Assembly (NCBI RefSeq): GCF_041734735.1 | Contig: NC_134888.1 | Location: 36,339,539-36,403,538, forward strand | DNA: 64,000 nucleotides | Source of the DNA: Babylonia areolata | Taxonomy: Eukaryota; Mollusca; Gastropoda; Neogastropoda; Buccinidae | Direction: 5' to 3' | Shown: positions 1-11,420 of the stretch, in pieces | How the letters are laid out: the number at the start of each line of letters is the position of its first letter | How positions within the stretch are numbered: the first letter of the stretch is position 1 | The notes under the pieces: generated by a model | What the model saw: the letters and a program-made list of their open reading frames with translations, nothing else | Told to the model about the DNA's origin: nothing | Database searches by the model: none | Program-made: the position numbers and the translations under genes

Positions 1-24
1 CAAAAAACTGCCAGTGTGTGTATG

Positions 25-96
<72 letters not shown>

Positions 97-113
97 TATC
101 TCTCTCTATTTAT

Positions 114-150
<37 letters not shown>

Positions 151-203
151 CCTGGTGTGTTCACTTTGTGCAGCCGAACATAGCATTACTAGCAAACCAG
201 CTT

Positions 204-235
<32 letters not shown>

Positions 236-1174
236 CAGTGTGGCACCTGTGGCGCGCGTGCCGTGCGCGCGCACGTGTGTGTATGTCAGTGCAGTGTGTC
301 AGTGTTGTTACTCACCTCAGTCAGAGTCAGCGGGCAGTGCCAGTGACCGGCCCGTCGATCTCACGTCCGGCAGAGGGGAAATCCACGTGCAGTTAATTAC
401 TGAAGGGCAGACTGAGGCTATCTTACGTCAACCTCACCACCGAAGCACACAGCGCGGAAATCCGTGTAACAGCGTCACTGAATGGCAGAGCCAAAACGAC
501 TGAACCACAGCGGTTCGCTGTTTGATTCATCGAAGTCCTACAACTGAAGCACGAACAGTAACAAAACCTGCTGTCGAAGTGGAGACAACCACACAGCATG
601 ACACCCACCCCTCCCTTTTTTTCTTCTTTTTTTTAAAGTGAAATCCAGTGTACTCAAGGTCTTGACCCCAGGCTGTCAGTCCAACGCATAGCGGAACTTC
701 ACTGACGGCAGTCAGCTGCGAACAGAACGAGTTCTCTACTACGTAAGCTGATCATGCTTCACAGCTCCTGACCTCTCAGCAACTACCTGTTGAATAAGGC
801 GCGGCTCACACTGACGTCAACAACAATCCATAGTTCGTCAATACGGTCGCCGGGAAGCATGCTTCCACACACCACGGACATATCTATTTATAGGTTCGTG
901 CCACACACGCGTAAAGTCTAGCGCCGGCTTGCAGTGGCAGGCTTCACGCCGATTCCATGCAGTGACCTCGTTGCCAGCCTTCACCTTTGACCCCTACTTT
1001 TTGTTTGGCGAGTTCTGGAACTGGATTTTCATTGAGGCACCGTTTCAGTGTTGCCGTGCTGCTGCATGAATTGTCTCTTGCTTCGTCTTCACGGTCTACT
1101 CCACATCTGACCCTGCCACATCACCTCTGTGTGTCGCGTGTGTGTGTGTGTTGGCTGATTGTCCAGAGCGAGAG

Positions 1175-1265
<91 letters not shown>

Positions 1266-1297
1266 TGTGTGTGTGTGTGAGAGAGAGAGTGTGTGTG
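1..1297. repeat. Microsatellite-rich stretch, no gene seen
   Basis: CT and TA dinucleotide runs fill about 30-92, GT runs about 130-151 and 208-235, and a GT run followed by GA and GT runs fills about 1177-1298. Between 240 and 1160 the sequence is of ordinary complexity. I see no long reading frame there apart from frames made by the dinucleotide runs, no splice-bounded exon I trust, and no transposon protein. Confidence 0.8.
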
Positions 1298-1503
1298 TAC
1301 TTGTACTTGTATTTCTTCTCTTTTTTTTCTCTCTTTTTTTTTTTTTTTTTTTCTTCTTTTTTTGTCATAACAGATTTCTCTGTGTGAAATTCGGGCTGCT
1401 CTCCCCATAGAGAGTGCGTCGCTATACCACAGCGCCACCCTTTTTTTTTTCTTTTTTTTTTTTCCTGCGAGCAGTCAGTTTTATTTGTTTTTCCTATCGA
1501 AGT

Positions 1504-1534
<31 letters not shown>

Positions 1535-1765
1535 CAGAATTTTGCCATGGGAAGAACCCTTTTGTTGCCGTGGGCTCTTTTACGTGCGCTAGGTACATGC
1601 TGCACACGGGACCTCCGAGCGGCGGTTTATCGTCTCATCCGAATGATTATCGTCCAGACCACCACCACTCAAGGTCTAGTGGAGGGGGAGAAAATATCGG
1701 CCGTGATTCGAACCAGCGTGCTCAGATTCTCTCGCTTCCTAGGCGGACGCATTACCTCTATGTGC
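1298..1765 (-). mobile_element. tRNA-derived SINE with conserved central domain
   Basis: Read on the minus strand, the 5' head (near 1765) resembles a tRNA: an A-box-like AGAGGTAATGCGTCCGCC followed by the B-box GGTTCGAATCACGG. The body carries a block with ATTCGGATGAGACGATAAAC and GTCCCGTGTGCAGCATG. It is followed by poly-A-like tracts, a GCAGCCCGAATTTCACAC block and a tail of short ACAAGTAC repeats at 1298-1312. The tRNA head and simple-repeat tail define a SINE mobilised by a LINE. From memory the central block looks like the deeply conserved Nin-DC type domain and the whole repeat is common in gastropods. That family name needs a library search. The target duplication is obscured by flanking microsatellite. 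Confidence 0.75.
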
Positions 1766-2090
1766 AGTGTTTGTGTGTGTTTGTCAATAACCGGCCGACA
1801 CTAACAGCATGCGAAGCCACTTCTGCAGTTTTCTTCAGTCAAATTGTGTATGATTTAGCTCAGAGTTGTGCCGGTAATCATTTCTGCACATTCTGATGGC
1901 AGGTATAACCGATTTTATTGTCAAATCGGCGAAGGTAAAAAAAAAATAATAATAATAAAATAAATAAAACGCATGTCAAGGGAAGCAACCACGAGATAAA
2001 GGGCGATTCTGACTGGGCATAGACACTTCAATTATTTGTGTCAATGGACTGGGCCACTGCAGATATTTCTTGAAGCACATGTCTGGGAAA

Positions 2091-2121
<31 letters not shown>

Positions 2122-3333
2122 GCGCGCGCGCTTCACTGTCAAGGCCGGCTTTGCACCTTCGCTTGGTAGTATCCAGCTTGGAACTCTGATTGTTCGATGA
2201 CCGCCTAGACGTGAGTTTTTGACTGTTACTTTTGCCACCACCTTGTGTTGATTATGCACCGCGCCAGAATACACCCCCACCCCAATACACACCCGGATGT
2301 AAAAACGCTGTGGATTAAACACGCCCATGACAGAAACTAAGCATTTGCTGTCAAATACCAAAGTAAAACTAGGACTGTCCCGTTTTTATTCAGTTTTTAC
2401 CGTCTTAAATTCAGCTAATGAAAACAATTCAAAAACGCAAGTTAACGTTGTGGCACCCAGTCGTTCACTTGACTTACGACTGATTTTCCAGCAAGTGGGT
2501 CAGAGCAAAAGGCCTTTTATAGGTTTCTTTCAGTCTCCTGCAAAATGATCGCGACTGCAGTTTGAAACTCTTGAGAAAAACAAGAATCCTTACTGTTGTT
2601 CCATTGCAGTTCGAGGTCAAGCAAACGAACATTGTAAGCAAATGTAAATAAATATAATAATTTGTTTTTGGTGTTTTTGTTTTGTTTTGATTTTTTTTTC
2701 AAGTGTACTTGTGTACGTAGTACTATCCAGTAATGTTTCTGGTGTGAACATAAGAAAAGACAAAACAACGTAATGGGGTGTATTCTTGCTGTGCCAGGAT
2801 GGCAAGACGAGAAAAGGTGGAAGGGAATGAACGCCGACAGGCAGACCGACACAGCACGGCCGGAGTCAGTGATAAACAGTTGAAGTGGTTTGTTTTTTTG
2901 TCCAGTGAACAATGCTGAGTTGGCACGTTTAACTTGAGAACAAGTACGACTTGAAGCAAGTAACTCTGAAATAAAACAATTACAACCGATAAATGTCTAT
3001 TACACAATTCATAATCGCTCCATTTTTCAAGTATATAAATACACTTTCCCCCGTGAGAGTACGGCAACATAATGCCCGCCGTTCTTGTTGAACTCTGTTG
3101 TTGAAGTGGTTTCTGTGTTGGTCGCACACGGAATGTCTGTACCGACTCATTTAGGATTTACGTGTCGATCTTTGGGAGAACCCCAATGTCTTCGATTTAA
3201 GGAAGTTGGGAACCCTGTCAACACCAAACCATTCACTTCTGCTTAATACAGTTATGAGCGTTTGTTTTAAATTGATCAAAATTCGTCACAACTGCAAAGT
3301 AACTAAAAATTATATTCCAAAGCAGACTAGAGG
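1766..3333. other. Intergenic, no gene recognised
   Basis: This stretch is AT-rich and of ordinary complexity, with a CA run passing into an alternating CG run at about 2092-2131. Frames on either strand are short and show no domain I recognise. Part of 3100-3333 may be 5' untranslated sequence of the LINE that follows, but nothing in the sequence marks its start. Confidence 0.6.
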
Positions 3334-4053
3334 GTGGCGCGGAAATCATGGCTACTCTGGATAGGGTGGAACGAGGAATGGAAGAGGGAGGAAAGCAGAA
3401 TGAGACGGTTCATGTTCAGCTGGAAAAAAAATTTGGCGGAAATGTTCGAAATTAGAAAAGGGAATATGTTTTTGAAGAAAACGATTGAAACTCTTGAAAG
3501 CAAATACAATGATTTAGATGAAGAAGTTTGTAGACTTGAGAAGAAGATTAAGGTCGAGAATGAATTGCGTAATTCGCTTGAACAATATACACGTAAAGAT
3601 AGCGTGAAGATAATTCAGAAATCTGCCCCGGGTGATTCCCGACATGAAACATCTGAAGACACAGAGAGAAAAGTGTTGGACCTCATACAAAAAAAGTTAG
3701 ATGTCCCATCGTTCCAGCTAAGTGCTATCAGTGTGGCTCACAGAGTAGGTAGATTTTCCGCGGATCATAATAGGCCAGTAATTGTTCGGCTAACAACCAG
3801 GAAGGTGCAGTCCGAAATTTTCCGGCAAAGAAAAAAGCTGAAGCATCAGAAATGGAACATTTCCATTAATGAGGATCTTACAAAACTGAATTTTCAAAGA
3901 CTGTCAGAGATCAAACGACACCCTGCTGTTACGTCTCCCTGGTCATTCCAGGGAAAGTTGTACTGCAAGCTGTTAAATCTCCGAATCAACATTGAAGACG
4001 GTGACATCGACAAAATCGACAGAATGTTGATCGAGTCGGCGCCCATGAGTTGA
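3334..4053 (+). CDS. L1/Tx1-like LINE ORF1 protein, apparently open
   Basis: The frame encodes about 239 residues. Residues about 45-85 form a coiled coil (LEKKIKVENELRNSLEQYTR). An RRM-like segment begins at RKDSVKIIQ, and a C-terminal part carries AISVAHRVGRF, RPVIVRLTTR and a basic stretch. This order (coiled coil, RRM, CTD) is that of L1-type ORF1, an RNA-binding trimeric chaperone that coats LINE RNA. The true start may be the Met at about 3400 rather than 3346. No endonuclease follows directly: the next 2.7 kb is untranslated-looking. A decayed L1/Tx1 ORF2 on the same strand starts at 6838, so the two could be ends of one copy or separate insertions. It could alternatively be an ORF1-only derivative. 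Confidence 0.75.
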   Translation: MARKSWLLWIGWNEEWKREESRMRRFMFSWKKNLAEMFEIRKGNMFLKKTIETLESKYNDLDEEVCRLEKKIKVENELRNSLEQYTRKDSVKIIQKSAPGDSRHETSEDTERKVLDLIQKKLDVPSFQLSAISVAHRVGRFSADHNRPVIVRLTTRKVQSEIFRQRKKLKHQKWNISINEDLTKLNFQRLSEIKRHPAVTSPWSFQGKLYCKLLNLRINIEDGDIDKIDRMLIESAPMS

Positions 4054-4138
4054 GCAGACTTCCAGGCAGGCCATGGCGGAGAGAGGAAGGGGAGGACAGA
4101 GGAGGATCCAGACTAGTAGACATCTTGACCAGGGACCT

Positions 4139-4298
4139 GGAGCCAGTTGCATTGCTTGGTTCTAACTTTTTGACAGTTACACGTGACTAAATGCCTACGT
4201 TGACCGAACTACGCCATTGGTCAGTTCCATACTACACACAGTTAGTAGCGGGTTACGACCATACTAGGCTCTTCCGTCCGAGCAATGCAACTGGCTCC
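4139..4298. repeat. 18-bp perfect inverted repeat with 124-bp loop
   Basis: GGAGCCAGTTGCATTGCT at 4139-4156 is the exact reverse complement of AGCAATGCAACTGGCTCC at 4281-4298. The match does not continue outward or inward. It lies just downstream of the LINE ORF1. It may be a small foldback element, an RNA stem or an inverted duplication; the sequence does not decide. Confidence 0.7.
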
Positions 4299-4501
4299 TG
4301 ACCACCCGTCTGCAGAGTCAACCAGGGCCAAGTCTCTGCAACCACAGACCAGTCCCCGTGGTGCCAGGCGGGACAGCCGCCTCAGTGTTGTAGTGCAGGC
4401 CCGAAGTGCCAGCCCTGAAGCAGAGACAGACCGCCAGAGCCAGGAACACGGAGAGTGACATGGACTTGCCGTCCTTGGCCAATGAGAACATTGCTGATTC
4501 C

Positions 4502-4556
<55 letters not shown>

Positions 4557-5760
4557 AAAAAAAAAGAGAATATAAAGAACATTACTACATCCCGATTCAC
4601 TTTCACCGGCGACTCCCTCGTCTTTGCATCGAGACTGGCAAGTTTGGGATGTGGTGATGAATGCCCCCTCCCCTCGCCCTCAAACCCCCCTCCCTCTTCG
4701 CCCGGTCCCCTTATGTCCATGTACATCGAGAAATGATCAACAGACATTTTCCCCCTGCCCCAACAACTGTACACTTAATTTCGGACTGTAACATGAAGTG
4801 ATTGTTAAATCATGGTGAATCATGTTGCTGTCTGGTTTTGCGGGACCAGCTTTGATTGTGAAAAAAAGAATGTGGTGTATGGGTAACTAAACTTTCAAAC
4901 GGCTTCCCCTTTCCTCCCCATTACCTCTCTCTCGACCCTTGCCCATACTACCAGAACTCACGATCATACTCCAATGAAATGGATTTTTCCAAATATGATG
5001 ATATTCGGGAAATGTATTACGATTCCTGTTTTGTGGTTTCAAGCTTTTCACACTCTCGCATTTGCTGTGTTATTGTGAGCTATCCAATAAACATTTAAAC
5101 TTTTTTTCCCCAAAGAATATATGTCGGTCCTCATTTGTTCCCTTCCACATTCCCCATTTCCCTCTACTCTCCTCACTTGGACCCGTCAGTTATTTCTATC
5201 AAAAGTTCAACCGTTTTTGCTTTGTGGAATGCGATACTGGGGGAGGAGAAAGAGAAACTGCTATGTTAAGACTAGTATGTGCAAGTACAGAACTGGCAGA
5301 TTATTTGGTTTCTAACTATCTGTCGACAGTAAGTTACCAGTATTGTGATGGATTCAGTGTTTTTGTTTCCTGTTTTGATTGGTTATTAACAGTTAGGAAC
5401 GCAGGCTTGACGCCTACTCACCTTGATACCCTCACCCCACCACACTCCCACGAGACAATTGACCAACTTAGCTCAACAAAACGCTAACTTTCCATCACGC
5501 TGTCATGGAATGATGGTATGTTAAGGACCATTGGAATCGATTATATTATGTGTTGTATATTTGCTTCGCTTTTGCTGTATTATTGTGACTGATCATATTT
5601 ACATTACCAATGTACCCACGCACGCGGTCGCGCATTCTCCCCCGTGGGGATACCGGGGTGTCTTTTTGTACAGGTGGCCTCCCCGCCTTCTGGAAATTCG
5701 GAGCTGGAAGTTTCCTCTTTTCTGTCGCTCCCTTTGCTTCTGCCTTTTTTCTTCCTTCGC

Positions 5761-5910
5761 TGTTGTCTCCTTTTTCTGCCTTCCCAGTCCATTCCCCTTT
5801 CTTTTTTCACTGTTGTCTCCTTTTTCTGCCTTCCCAGTCCATTCCCCTTTCTTTTTTCACTGTTGTCTCCTTTTTCTGCCATCCCAGTCCATTCCCCTTT
5901 CTTTTTTCAA
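5761..5910. repeat. Three tandem copies of a 50-bp unit
   Basis: A pyrimidine-rich 50-bp unit starting TGTTGTCTCCTTTTTCTGCC repeats at 5761, 5811 and 5861. I see one substitution in the third copy before its last base. The near-identity points to recent tandem expansion. Confidence 0.9.
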
Positions 5911-6837
5911 GCAAGCCTTAACATTTTCTTCTCTTTTCCGCAGTCTATGATGTACTATCTATGCTGTTTTGCTCTGGCGATTAAGTAGTGAGATTGTAAA
6001 CACTGGGATGGGTACTAGCTGCCCATTCCGAGTGTTATTTGCCTATATGGTCCTTTTATGTAATTTTTGTTTGGCATTGAAGTATTTTTGTTGTTTATTT
6101 TTCCTCTTTTTTTTTTTTAAAGATTTTGCGAAATCTGGGGATGATGGGTTGGGCGGAATGGCTGGCGTCCTCGGCATGGCCTGGTTTTGTTTGCCCTGGG
6201 GAGACTGATTGTGGGGATGCTGTGTCGTGGTCGGTGTTTTGTGGGTTTGTCTTGGTGTGTGGCAGTCTTGTGTTGACGCGGTTGAGCACATGAACAAGTC
6301 GCGCATTTGAAGCGCAGGCGGGCGCGCGAGTAGTTCGGCGCGCGCAGGCACGCACACGTACACACACACACGCACGCACACGGGATGCCGTTGATGGGGA
6401 GAGGGTATTCGTGAGCGTTTGAGGGGAGGTGGGGTCGGTAAGGGAGTGGACATCATGATGCAGTTTTTTTACTGAGGTTTTTTTTTTTTGTTTGTTTGTT
6501 TGTGCTTTTTTGTTTGTTTGTTTGTTTTCTCGAGTTTCTTGAGTGGTCTGCATGTTTGAAAAAAAAAAAAAAAAATGGCACGTGTCTTTTCTGTGTGTAA
6601 ATGCGAAATCGGCGTCTTGTCCCTTTGATGAACAGTTTTACGAACAGTTTTACGTGCAACGTACGTTCGATTATGTTGTGAATATATTTTTGTTTTCGTT
6701 ATTTTTGTCACATTTGTTTTTATGAGATGCAGAGTGTTGAGCTCTTCTTGTAATCCGACAATGATTCCTGTATTTGGATGCAGTTGCTTGGTGAGAATAC
6801 GTAGTATAGATAGCATGGGGATGTTGAACCGCTTATT

Positions 6838-9085
6838 CAGAAACGAATTCTTCATTATTGGGACATTTTGTTTAAGGGCACTGAATAAATCGTTCAGAGA
6901 TGGAGAACTGTCGAGCACACAAAAAGAGGGTATAATAGTATGTATTCCCAAAAACGATAAACCAAGAAACTATATTAATAATTGGCGACCCATAACTTTA
7001 CTGAATATCTGCCAGCATAGCTAATAGAATAAAACCCGTTCTCCATAGATTAGTTAATGAGGACCAAACGCGATTCATGACAAACATACACTGGAGACAA
7101 CATCAGACTAATTATGACCTTATTGACTATTTACAAACTAAACATCTGCCAGAAATGTTGATCTGTGTGCATTTTGAAAAGGCCTTCGACCCCTTGGACT
7201 GGAAATTTCTGCACGAAGTCTTAGACTCCTTTGGTTTCGGGAAAGATATATCTCGCTGGATTATACCTTTCACAAAAACATAAAAGCTAGTTTGTGGTAA
7301 ATGGTCGTTGTTCAGACTGGTTTGATAATTTGAGAGGTTGCAGACAGGGTGATCCAGTATCCCCATATTTGTTTATACTTTCGGCTGAGATATTTGCAGT
7401 AATGATATGAGAACATCAACAAATCAAAGGAATAAATATCAACAATACTGAACACACGATATCCCAATTTGCAGACGATACTCAACTATTTTAAGGAGAC
7501 ATATCATTTGACAATGTAATAAAAACATTATAGAGATTTGGAAATGTCTCTGCACTGTGAACACTGAAAAACCTAAAGCAATCTGGCTCTGGAATAGAGT
7601 TTTATCAAAAGTTAAGTATATGCCCCACCTAAAATTAGTCTATTAGACTGGCACCCCAAACACTTTAAGATTCTCGGAGTGTGGTTTACTGCAGACCTGA
7701 GACAGTGCATTGAGCTTAATTACATTGAATGATTTTTGGAAGTGAGAGCACTTTTTTAAAATTTGGATCAAAAGAAATATCACACCCACTGGAAGAGTGC
7801 CCATATTGAAATCATTGATTTTGTCACAGCTAGTTCATCCCTGGATTTTGTTACCATTCCACCAAATGATATGATAAATGATCTTCAGAAGCAGTGCTTT
7901 AAATTCAAATGGAATGATAAACTAGATAGGATCTCAAGAAAAACTACTATTAAACATATATACGAATGTGGCATATGTATTCCGTCTATTAAACACTTTA
8001 TAACTGCTTTAAAACTTGCTTGGGTTAGAAAACTTTTATTCGGCAAACATAAATTGAAAATCATTACAGAAGAAGTGTGTCCGATTATTAAAGATTTGGA
8101 TAAGTACAGCTCAAGTACTCCACTTAGTAAACTTAAACGCATTCTGGGTAGATACACTCCAGGCATATTAACAGTATGCAAGTAAAATCATGGTGAGTGA
8201 TCCTGCAGATCTCATGGCAGAGAATATCTTCTATGATGAAAAGTTTAAGATCGTTAATAAAACGATAATATTCAAAGAGTGGTTGGATAAAAATGTGTAT
8301 CGTGTTGCCGATCTGACAAATCCTGACGGGACTTTCATGAACTATCAACAGTTCAGAAATGCTCACGATATCCAGATAAACTTTCTACATTTCTTAGGAT
8401 GCCTTCATGCGTTACAGCGTACTGCAATAGATTGGGTATTAGTTTATGTGGCAGCAAGGTCAGAAACACATGTAAATCTCTGAGAATAATTGGGAATGTT
8501 AAGAAAGGGACAAAACATATACTACGTCTTGGTTGCTGATGAAATCTTACCAAACTGTTGCAATAGGTGGAGAAATGAAATAACTAATGATATCGCTTGG
8601 AAAACCACTTTTCATAAAATAAAAAAAATTAAGGAAATCAAGCTAAAATGGTTTCAGATCAGATTACTTCATAGAATGCTTGCTACAAATATCCTACATA
8701 AGATGGATACAGCAGGCAGCGATAAGTGCACATTTTGCAATGATGCTAGGGAAACAATTGAACATTCTGTTCTGGTCTTGTCATATAGCGATAAACTTTT
8801 GAAACATTTTGCAAGGTTTCTTGAATAACTGTGAGAATATAATCAACTTTAGATTTATAAAGGAACTTGATTTATAAAGGAACTTGTAATATTTGGCTGT
8901 GAAAGTTTATACCATACTGACGAAGTACTTGATTATATAATATGTGCCAAGTTTTACCTGTATAAATGCAAGCATGATAAAATTAGGCCTGAATTCACAG
9001 CTTTCAAAAATATTCAAAGAATACATTAATAATTAACATGCAATATACCGAATTTCTAAAAGAATGGAGTTTCTATGGGGCCTTG
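6838..9085 (+). pseudogene. Decayed L1/Tx1-like LINE ORF2 (reverse transcriptase)
   Basis: Pieces in changing frames match an L1/Tx1-type polymerase in order. ALNKSFRDGELSSTQKEG and CIPKNDKPRNYINNWRPITL (6875-7010) are the region before RT motif 1. FEKAFDPLDWKFL (7170-7210) is a changed motif A with the catalytic Asp environment, RQGDPVSPYLFILSAEIF (7335-7395) is motif B, and QFADDTQLF (7460-7490) is the catalytic FADD motif C. The thumb and C-terminal region run from 7763 to 8830, including WFQIRLLHRMLATN and a CTFC Zn-like motif, with a tail to about 9085 (FLKEWSFYG-like). The endonuclease half is absent upstream of 6838. Many stops and frame changes show it is old and inactive. A shared origin with the ORF1 at 3334 is possible but unproven. 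Confidence 0.85.
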
Positions 9086-9316
9086 ATTGAGGAAGTGTGA
9101 TCCACCTTAGAACTGATGTGAAGTAACTGTTGTTTCCCCCACAAGACAGCTCGTAACAATAATAAGATACTACCTATTCCATGGGATAACAGAAAATTTA
9201 GGGAAGGACATCAACCTTGAAACTGACATTTACTTAACCTATTTTCTTACTTAGGGGTGGTTGTTTTTTTTCTCTCCACATAAACTTGGTTGCTTAAAAA
9301 AAATATATATATATAC

Positions 9317-9356
<40 letters not shown>

Positions 9357-9885
9357 GTTATGTTTAACTGAAGGTCTTTTAGTTGTTTTTGATTTTTTGT
9401 TTGTTTTTTGGGGAGGAAGCTCAGTTCGTGATTGTGGCACATGAAAAGTATGCATCACACAAGCACCATAGTCTTAGTCAAGTTAGTTGTGGAGTTGAAA
9501 GAGAGAATGTGTGCGAACACGTGCACGTAAGCGTGTGTGCGTGCATGTGTGTGTGTGAGAGAGAGAGAATGCCTGTCATGCCTGTCGGCATGTCTATACA
9601 CCAAAAACTCATGAAGCGTTGTCAGATGATTTATTCATTATCTTATATAAGGAACAATGAAATTGTGAATGCCACACCACTGTCTCTTGTACATGCCACG
9701 CCACACTAAGAGAGATGCACATACAATAGATCATTGAAAAACCCAGACATTTCATCACAATCATTTAACATTAAAACGTACAAAAGCATGTCCATGATTT
9801 AGCTATCACACAATGTTATCTGGGGAACTGAATTATTCATCCTGGATTAAAAAAAATAAATAAATAAATAAAAATAAAAATCATA
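9086..9885. other. Non-coding with TA and GT/GA microsatellites
   Basis: A TA run lies at 9303-9352, a GT then GA run at 9530-9568, and an AAAT-like run at 9848-9890. Nothing coding is recognised. The start of the piggyBac gene that should precede 9886 is missing here; no TTAA-CCC terminus is seen on this side. Confidence 0.6.
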
Positions 9886-10228
9886 ATCCAAATAGAGTTT
9901 GATGTGTACCAGGGTTCCTGTGCGAAAAACCAACAGAAGAGGTCACCATACGGAGTGTGCGAGGGCGTGGTTTTGAAGATGACATCAAAACTGGAGGAGG
10001 AAAAAGGTTACAAGGTCTTTGCTGACAACTTTTTTTTTACCAACCTGTCACTTGTGGGAGCTTTGAAAGCAAAGGCCTTGTGGTTTGTGGGCACTGTACG
10101 AAGCAACCTGGCCAGTGAGAAGGAGCTCAAGCGAGAGGGAAGGGGCTCCCAAAGCAGCAAAGTTGAGCTCCATTCAAACACCATTGCTGTCAGATGGTTT
10201 GACAACAAGAATGTGGACCTTGTGTCAA
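9886..10228 (+). pseudogene. piggyBac transposase (copy I), middle part
   Basis: The frame encodes FDVYQGSC, then GVVLKMTSKLEEEKGYKVF, ADNFFFTNL and WFVGTVRSN. This is the DDE core of the piggyBac superfamily around the second catalytic Asp (DNFFTN), ending at WFDNKNVDLVS. The protein continues with SYTGIELQTT at 25786, across a 15.4-kb insertion, so the break is caused by later transposons and not by loss. The N-terminal half is gone. It is close in sequence to copy II at 27973-29210 (shared TSKL, DNFFTNL, KEGRGSQ). In its family the protein cuts and pastes DNA at TTAA. Confidence 0.9.
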
Positions 10229-10322
10229 ATGAAATGAAATTATGGTGCTTAGAGCCTCGCCGACCACTAAGGCCATCTCAAGGCTATCGCCGCGTCAATT
10301 ACTACTACAAGGCTAAATAAAA
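10229..10322 (-). mobile_element. 5'-truncated LINE-A 3' stub with 13-bp target duplication
   Basis: About 94 bp of the LINE 3' end (minus strand, with an ATGAA-type tail at the left) sits in the piggyBac frame. The 13-bp sequence GACCTTGTGTCAA occurs at 10216-10228 and again at 10323-10335, which is a target-site duplication of the kind made by target-primed reverse transcription. The right copy abuts the CAGGG terminus of the large composite element, so the two insertions share almost the same site. Confidence 0.93.
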
Positions 10323-10560
10323 GACCTTGTGTCAACAGGGATCGCGTTAACGCATGTTTTTCGCGTATATGACGCATTTTGATTTTCGCTGACGCATTTT
10401 CACAGCGCTCACGCGTAACACTTACGCAAAACAACTTTTACTCCAAGCCGTATCAATGTAACTTTAGGACTGACTTGGCAGCTAGGTTTGCGATAGGCCT
10501 ACTGAATCAGACGGTACAAGACAAAGTGTATGTGCATGCGGAGCACTGCGAGATGCCTAC

Positions 10561-10917
10561 GTGACTCTTAAGAGCTACAGCCAATTAACAGAGTACGCGC
10601 GCACACAACACTGCTTAGCTGACGAGTTTTGGAACAGAGTGGCGTCATTACAGGGCGTGACCAGTTTCGAGAAAGCCTGCAAAGTCGTCATCATGGATTA
10701 TGACGCAACATATCCTGATTTTGCTGTGCTGGCGAACATTGCATTGACAGTCCCTGTCAGCTCTGTTCCTTGTGAGAGAGGTTTCAGCTGGCAAAATATG
10801 ATCAAAACTGCTGACCGATCAAGACTGACAGATGCGCATGTGCACGCTGTTGCGCATTGCAATGGAAGGTCCAGCATTGAGCCAGTGCAACGAACTGATT
10901 GTCAGGGCTTGCGGTGA
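10561..10917 (+). pseudogene. hAT transposase, C-terminal dimerisation domain
   Basis: The frame encodes a typical hAT dimerisation region: DYDATYPDFAVLANIALTVP followed by VSSVPCERGFSWQNMIKT and a basic RSRLTDAHV segment. This hydrophobic helix bundle holds hAT transposases together as multimers. Only about 100 bp of terminal sequence separates it from the left inverted repeat, so the BED finger and catalytic core of this copy have been deleted. The terminal region is rich in GACGCATTTT-type motifs (10370-10430) that could be subterminal transposase-binding sites. The upstream 10440-10560 sequence may be decayed coding sequence of the same gene. Confidence 0.85.
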
Positions 10918-11028
10918 ATTTCAGCGCCGACGTGAGCGGTGAAAATAGGTGAGTAAACCTTTGATTTAGTGTCATAGGTCTGACGCAATTCCGACTCTAA
11001 CTTGCGCGTTTTTTTGCCGACTTTGCGT

Positions 11029-11420
11029 AAAGGTCCGTTTATACAGAGCGCGAACGCGAACGCGAAAGCGAACGCGGTTTTTCGTCCTGGAATATTTTAG
11101 TCATTTGTAGAGGAACCGTGCAAATAGAGTGCGAACGCGAACGCGAACGCATTTTTGTTCGCGCGAACGACCGCCTTGATTGCCCCCAGAGCGAATTTTC
11201 TCAGAAGGTCGCGCGGCTTTTTTGCTATCAACCAATCAGCAGGTACTTCCCTTGCATCATTTCCACAAATAGAAACTTGTACGCCTGACCGTTCCAAGAA
11301 AAAGCTAGGCATTAGCGTCAGTCTACTTTGCTTGTGAAGTTTGGAGAAGAATGGACAAGACAATGGACAAGACAGAAGCCATGATTCTTGAAATTGAGAA
11401 GAATCATGTAGTGTAGTTCG
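11029..11420 (+). mobile_element. Harbinger-like 5' end with MADF first exon
   Basis: GGTCCGTTTATACAGAGCG starts an end rich in GCGAACGCGAACGCG repeats (11060-11075 and 11131-11150), typical of PIF/Harbinger termini. A short frame from ATG at 11351 reads MDKTEAMILEIEKN. That resembles the start of MADF/SANT-like proteins, which Harbinger elements carry next to their transposase as a DNA-binding partner. The remaining exons are missing here. A MADF-BESS exon of the same kind of gene lies at 58140. Assignment rests on the terminal composition and a short peptide. Confidence 0.5.

Larger units (their letters stand above)
4054..6837. other. Non-coding, possibly LINE 3' UTR plus simple repeats
   Basis: After the ORF1 stop the sequence is GA/CT rich and non-coding. 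A TA run lies at 4505-4553. Two loosely similar segments occur, 5051-5108 (TTTGCTGTGTTATTGTGA, then CCAATAAACATTTAAAC) and 5558-5612 (TTTTGCTGTATTATTGTGAC). The first ends in an AATAAA-containing stretch and could be a LINE 3' end. Poly-T and GTTT repeats lie at 6480-6530, and a CA/CG-rich tract at 6300-6380. No endonuclease domain is visible in any frame. Confidence 0.55.

Noticed and set aside
18-503. Plus-strand frame rich in SLSL, YIYI and VCVC
   Set aside because: Made by CT, TA and GT dinucleotide runs; the same applies to frames near 1100-1600, 34450-34670, 39150-39600 and 49150-49600.
6469-6951. Minus-strand frame of 160 codons over 6.5-6.95 kb
   Set aside because: It lies antisense to the start of the LINE ORF2 relic and ends in a simple-repeat (NKQTKK) stretch; no domain is recognisable.
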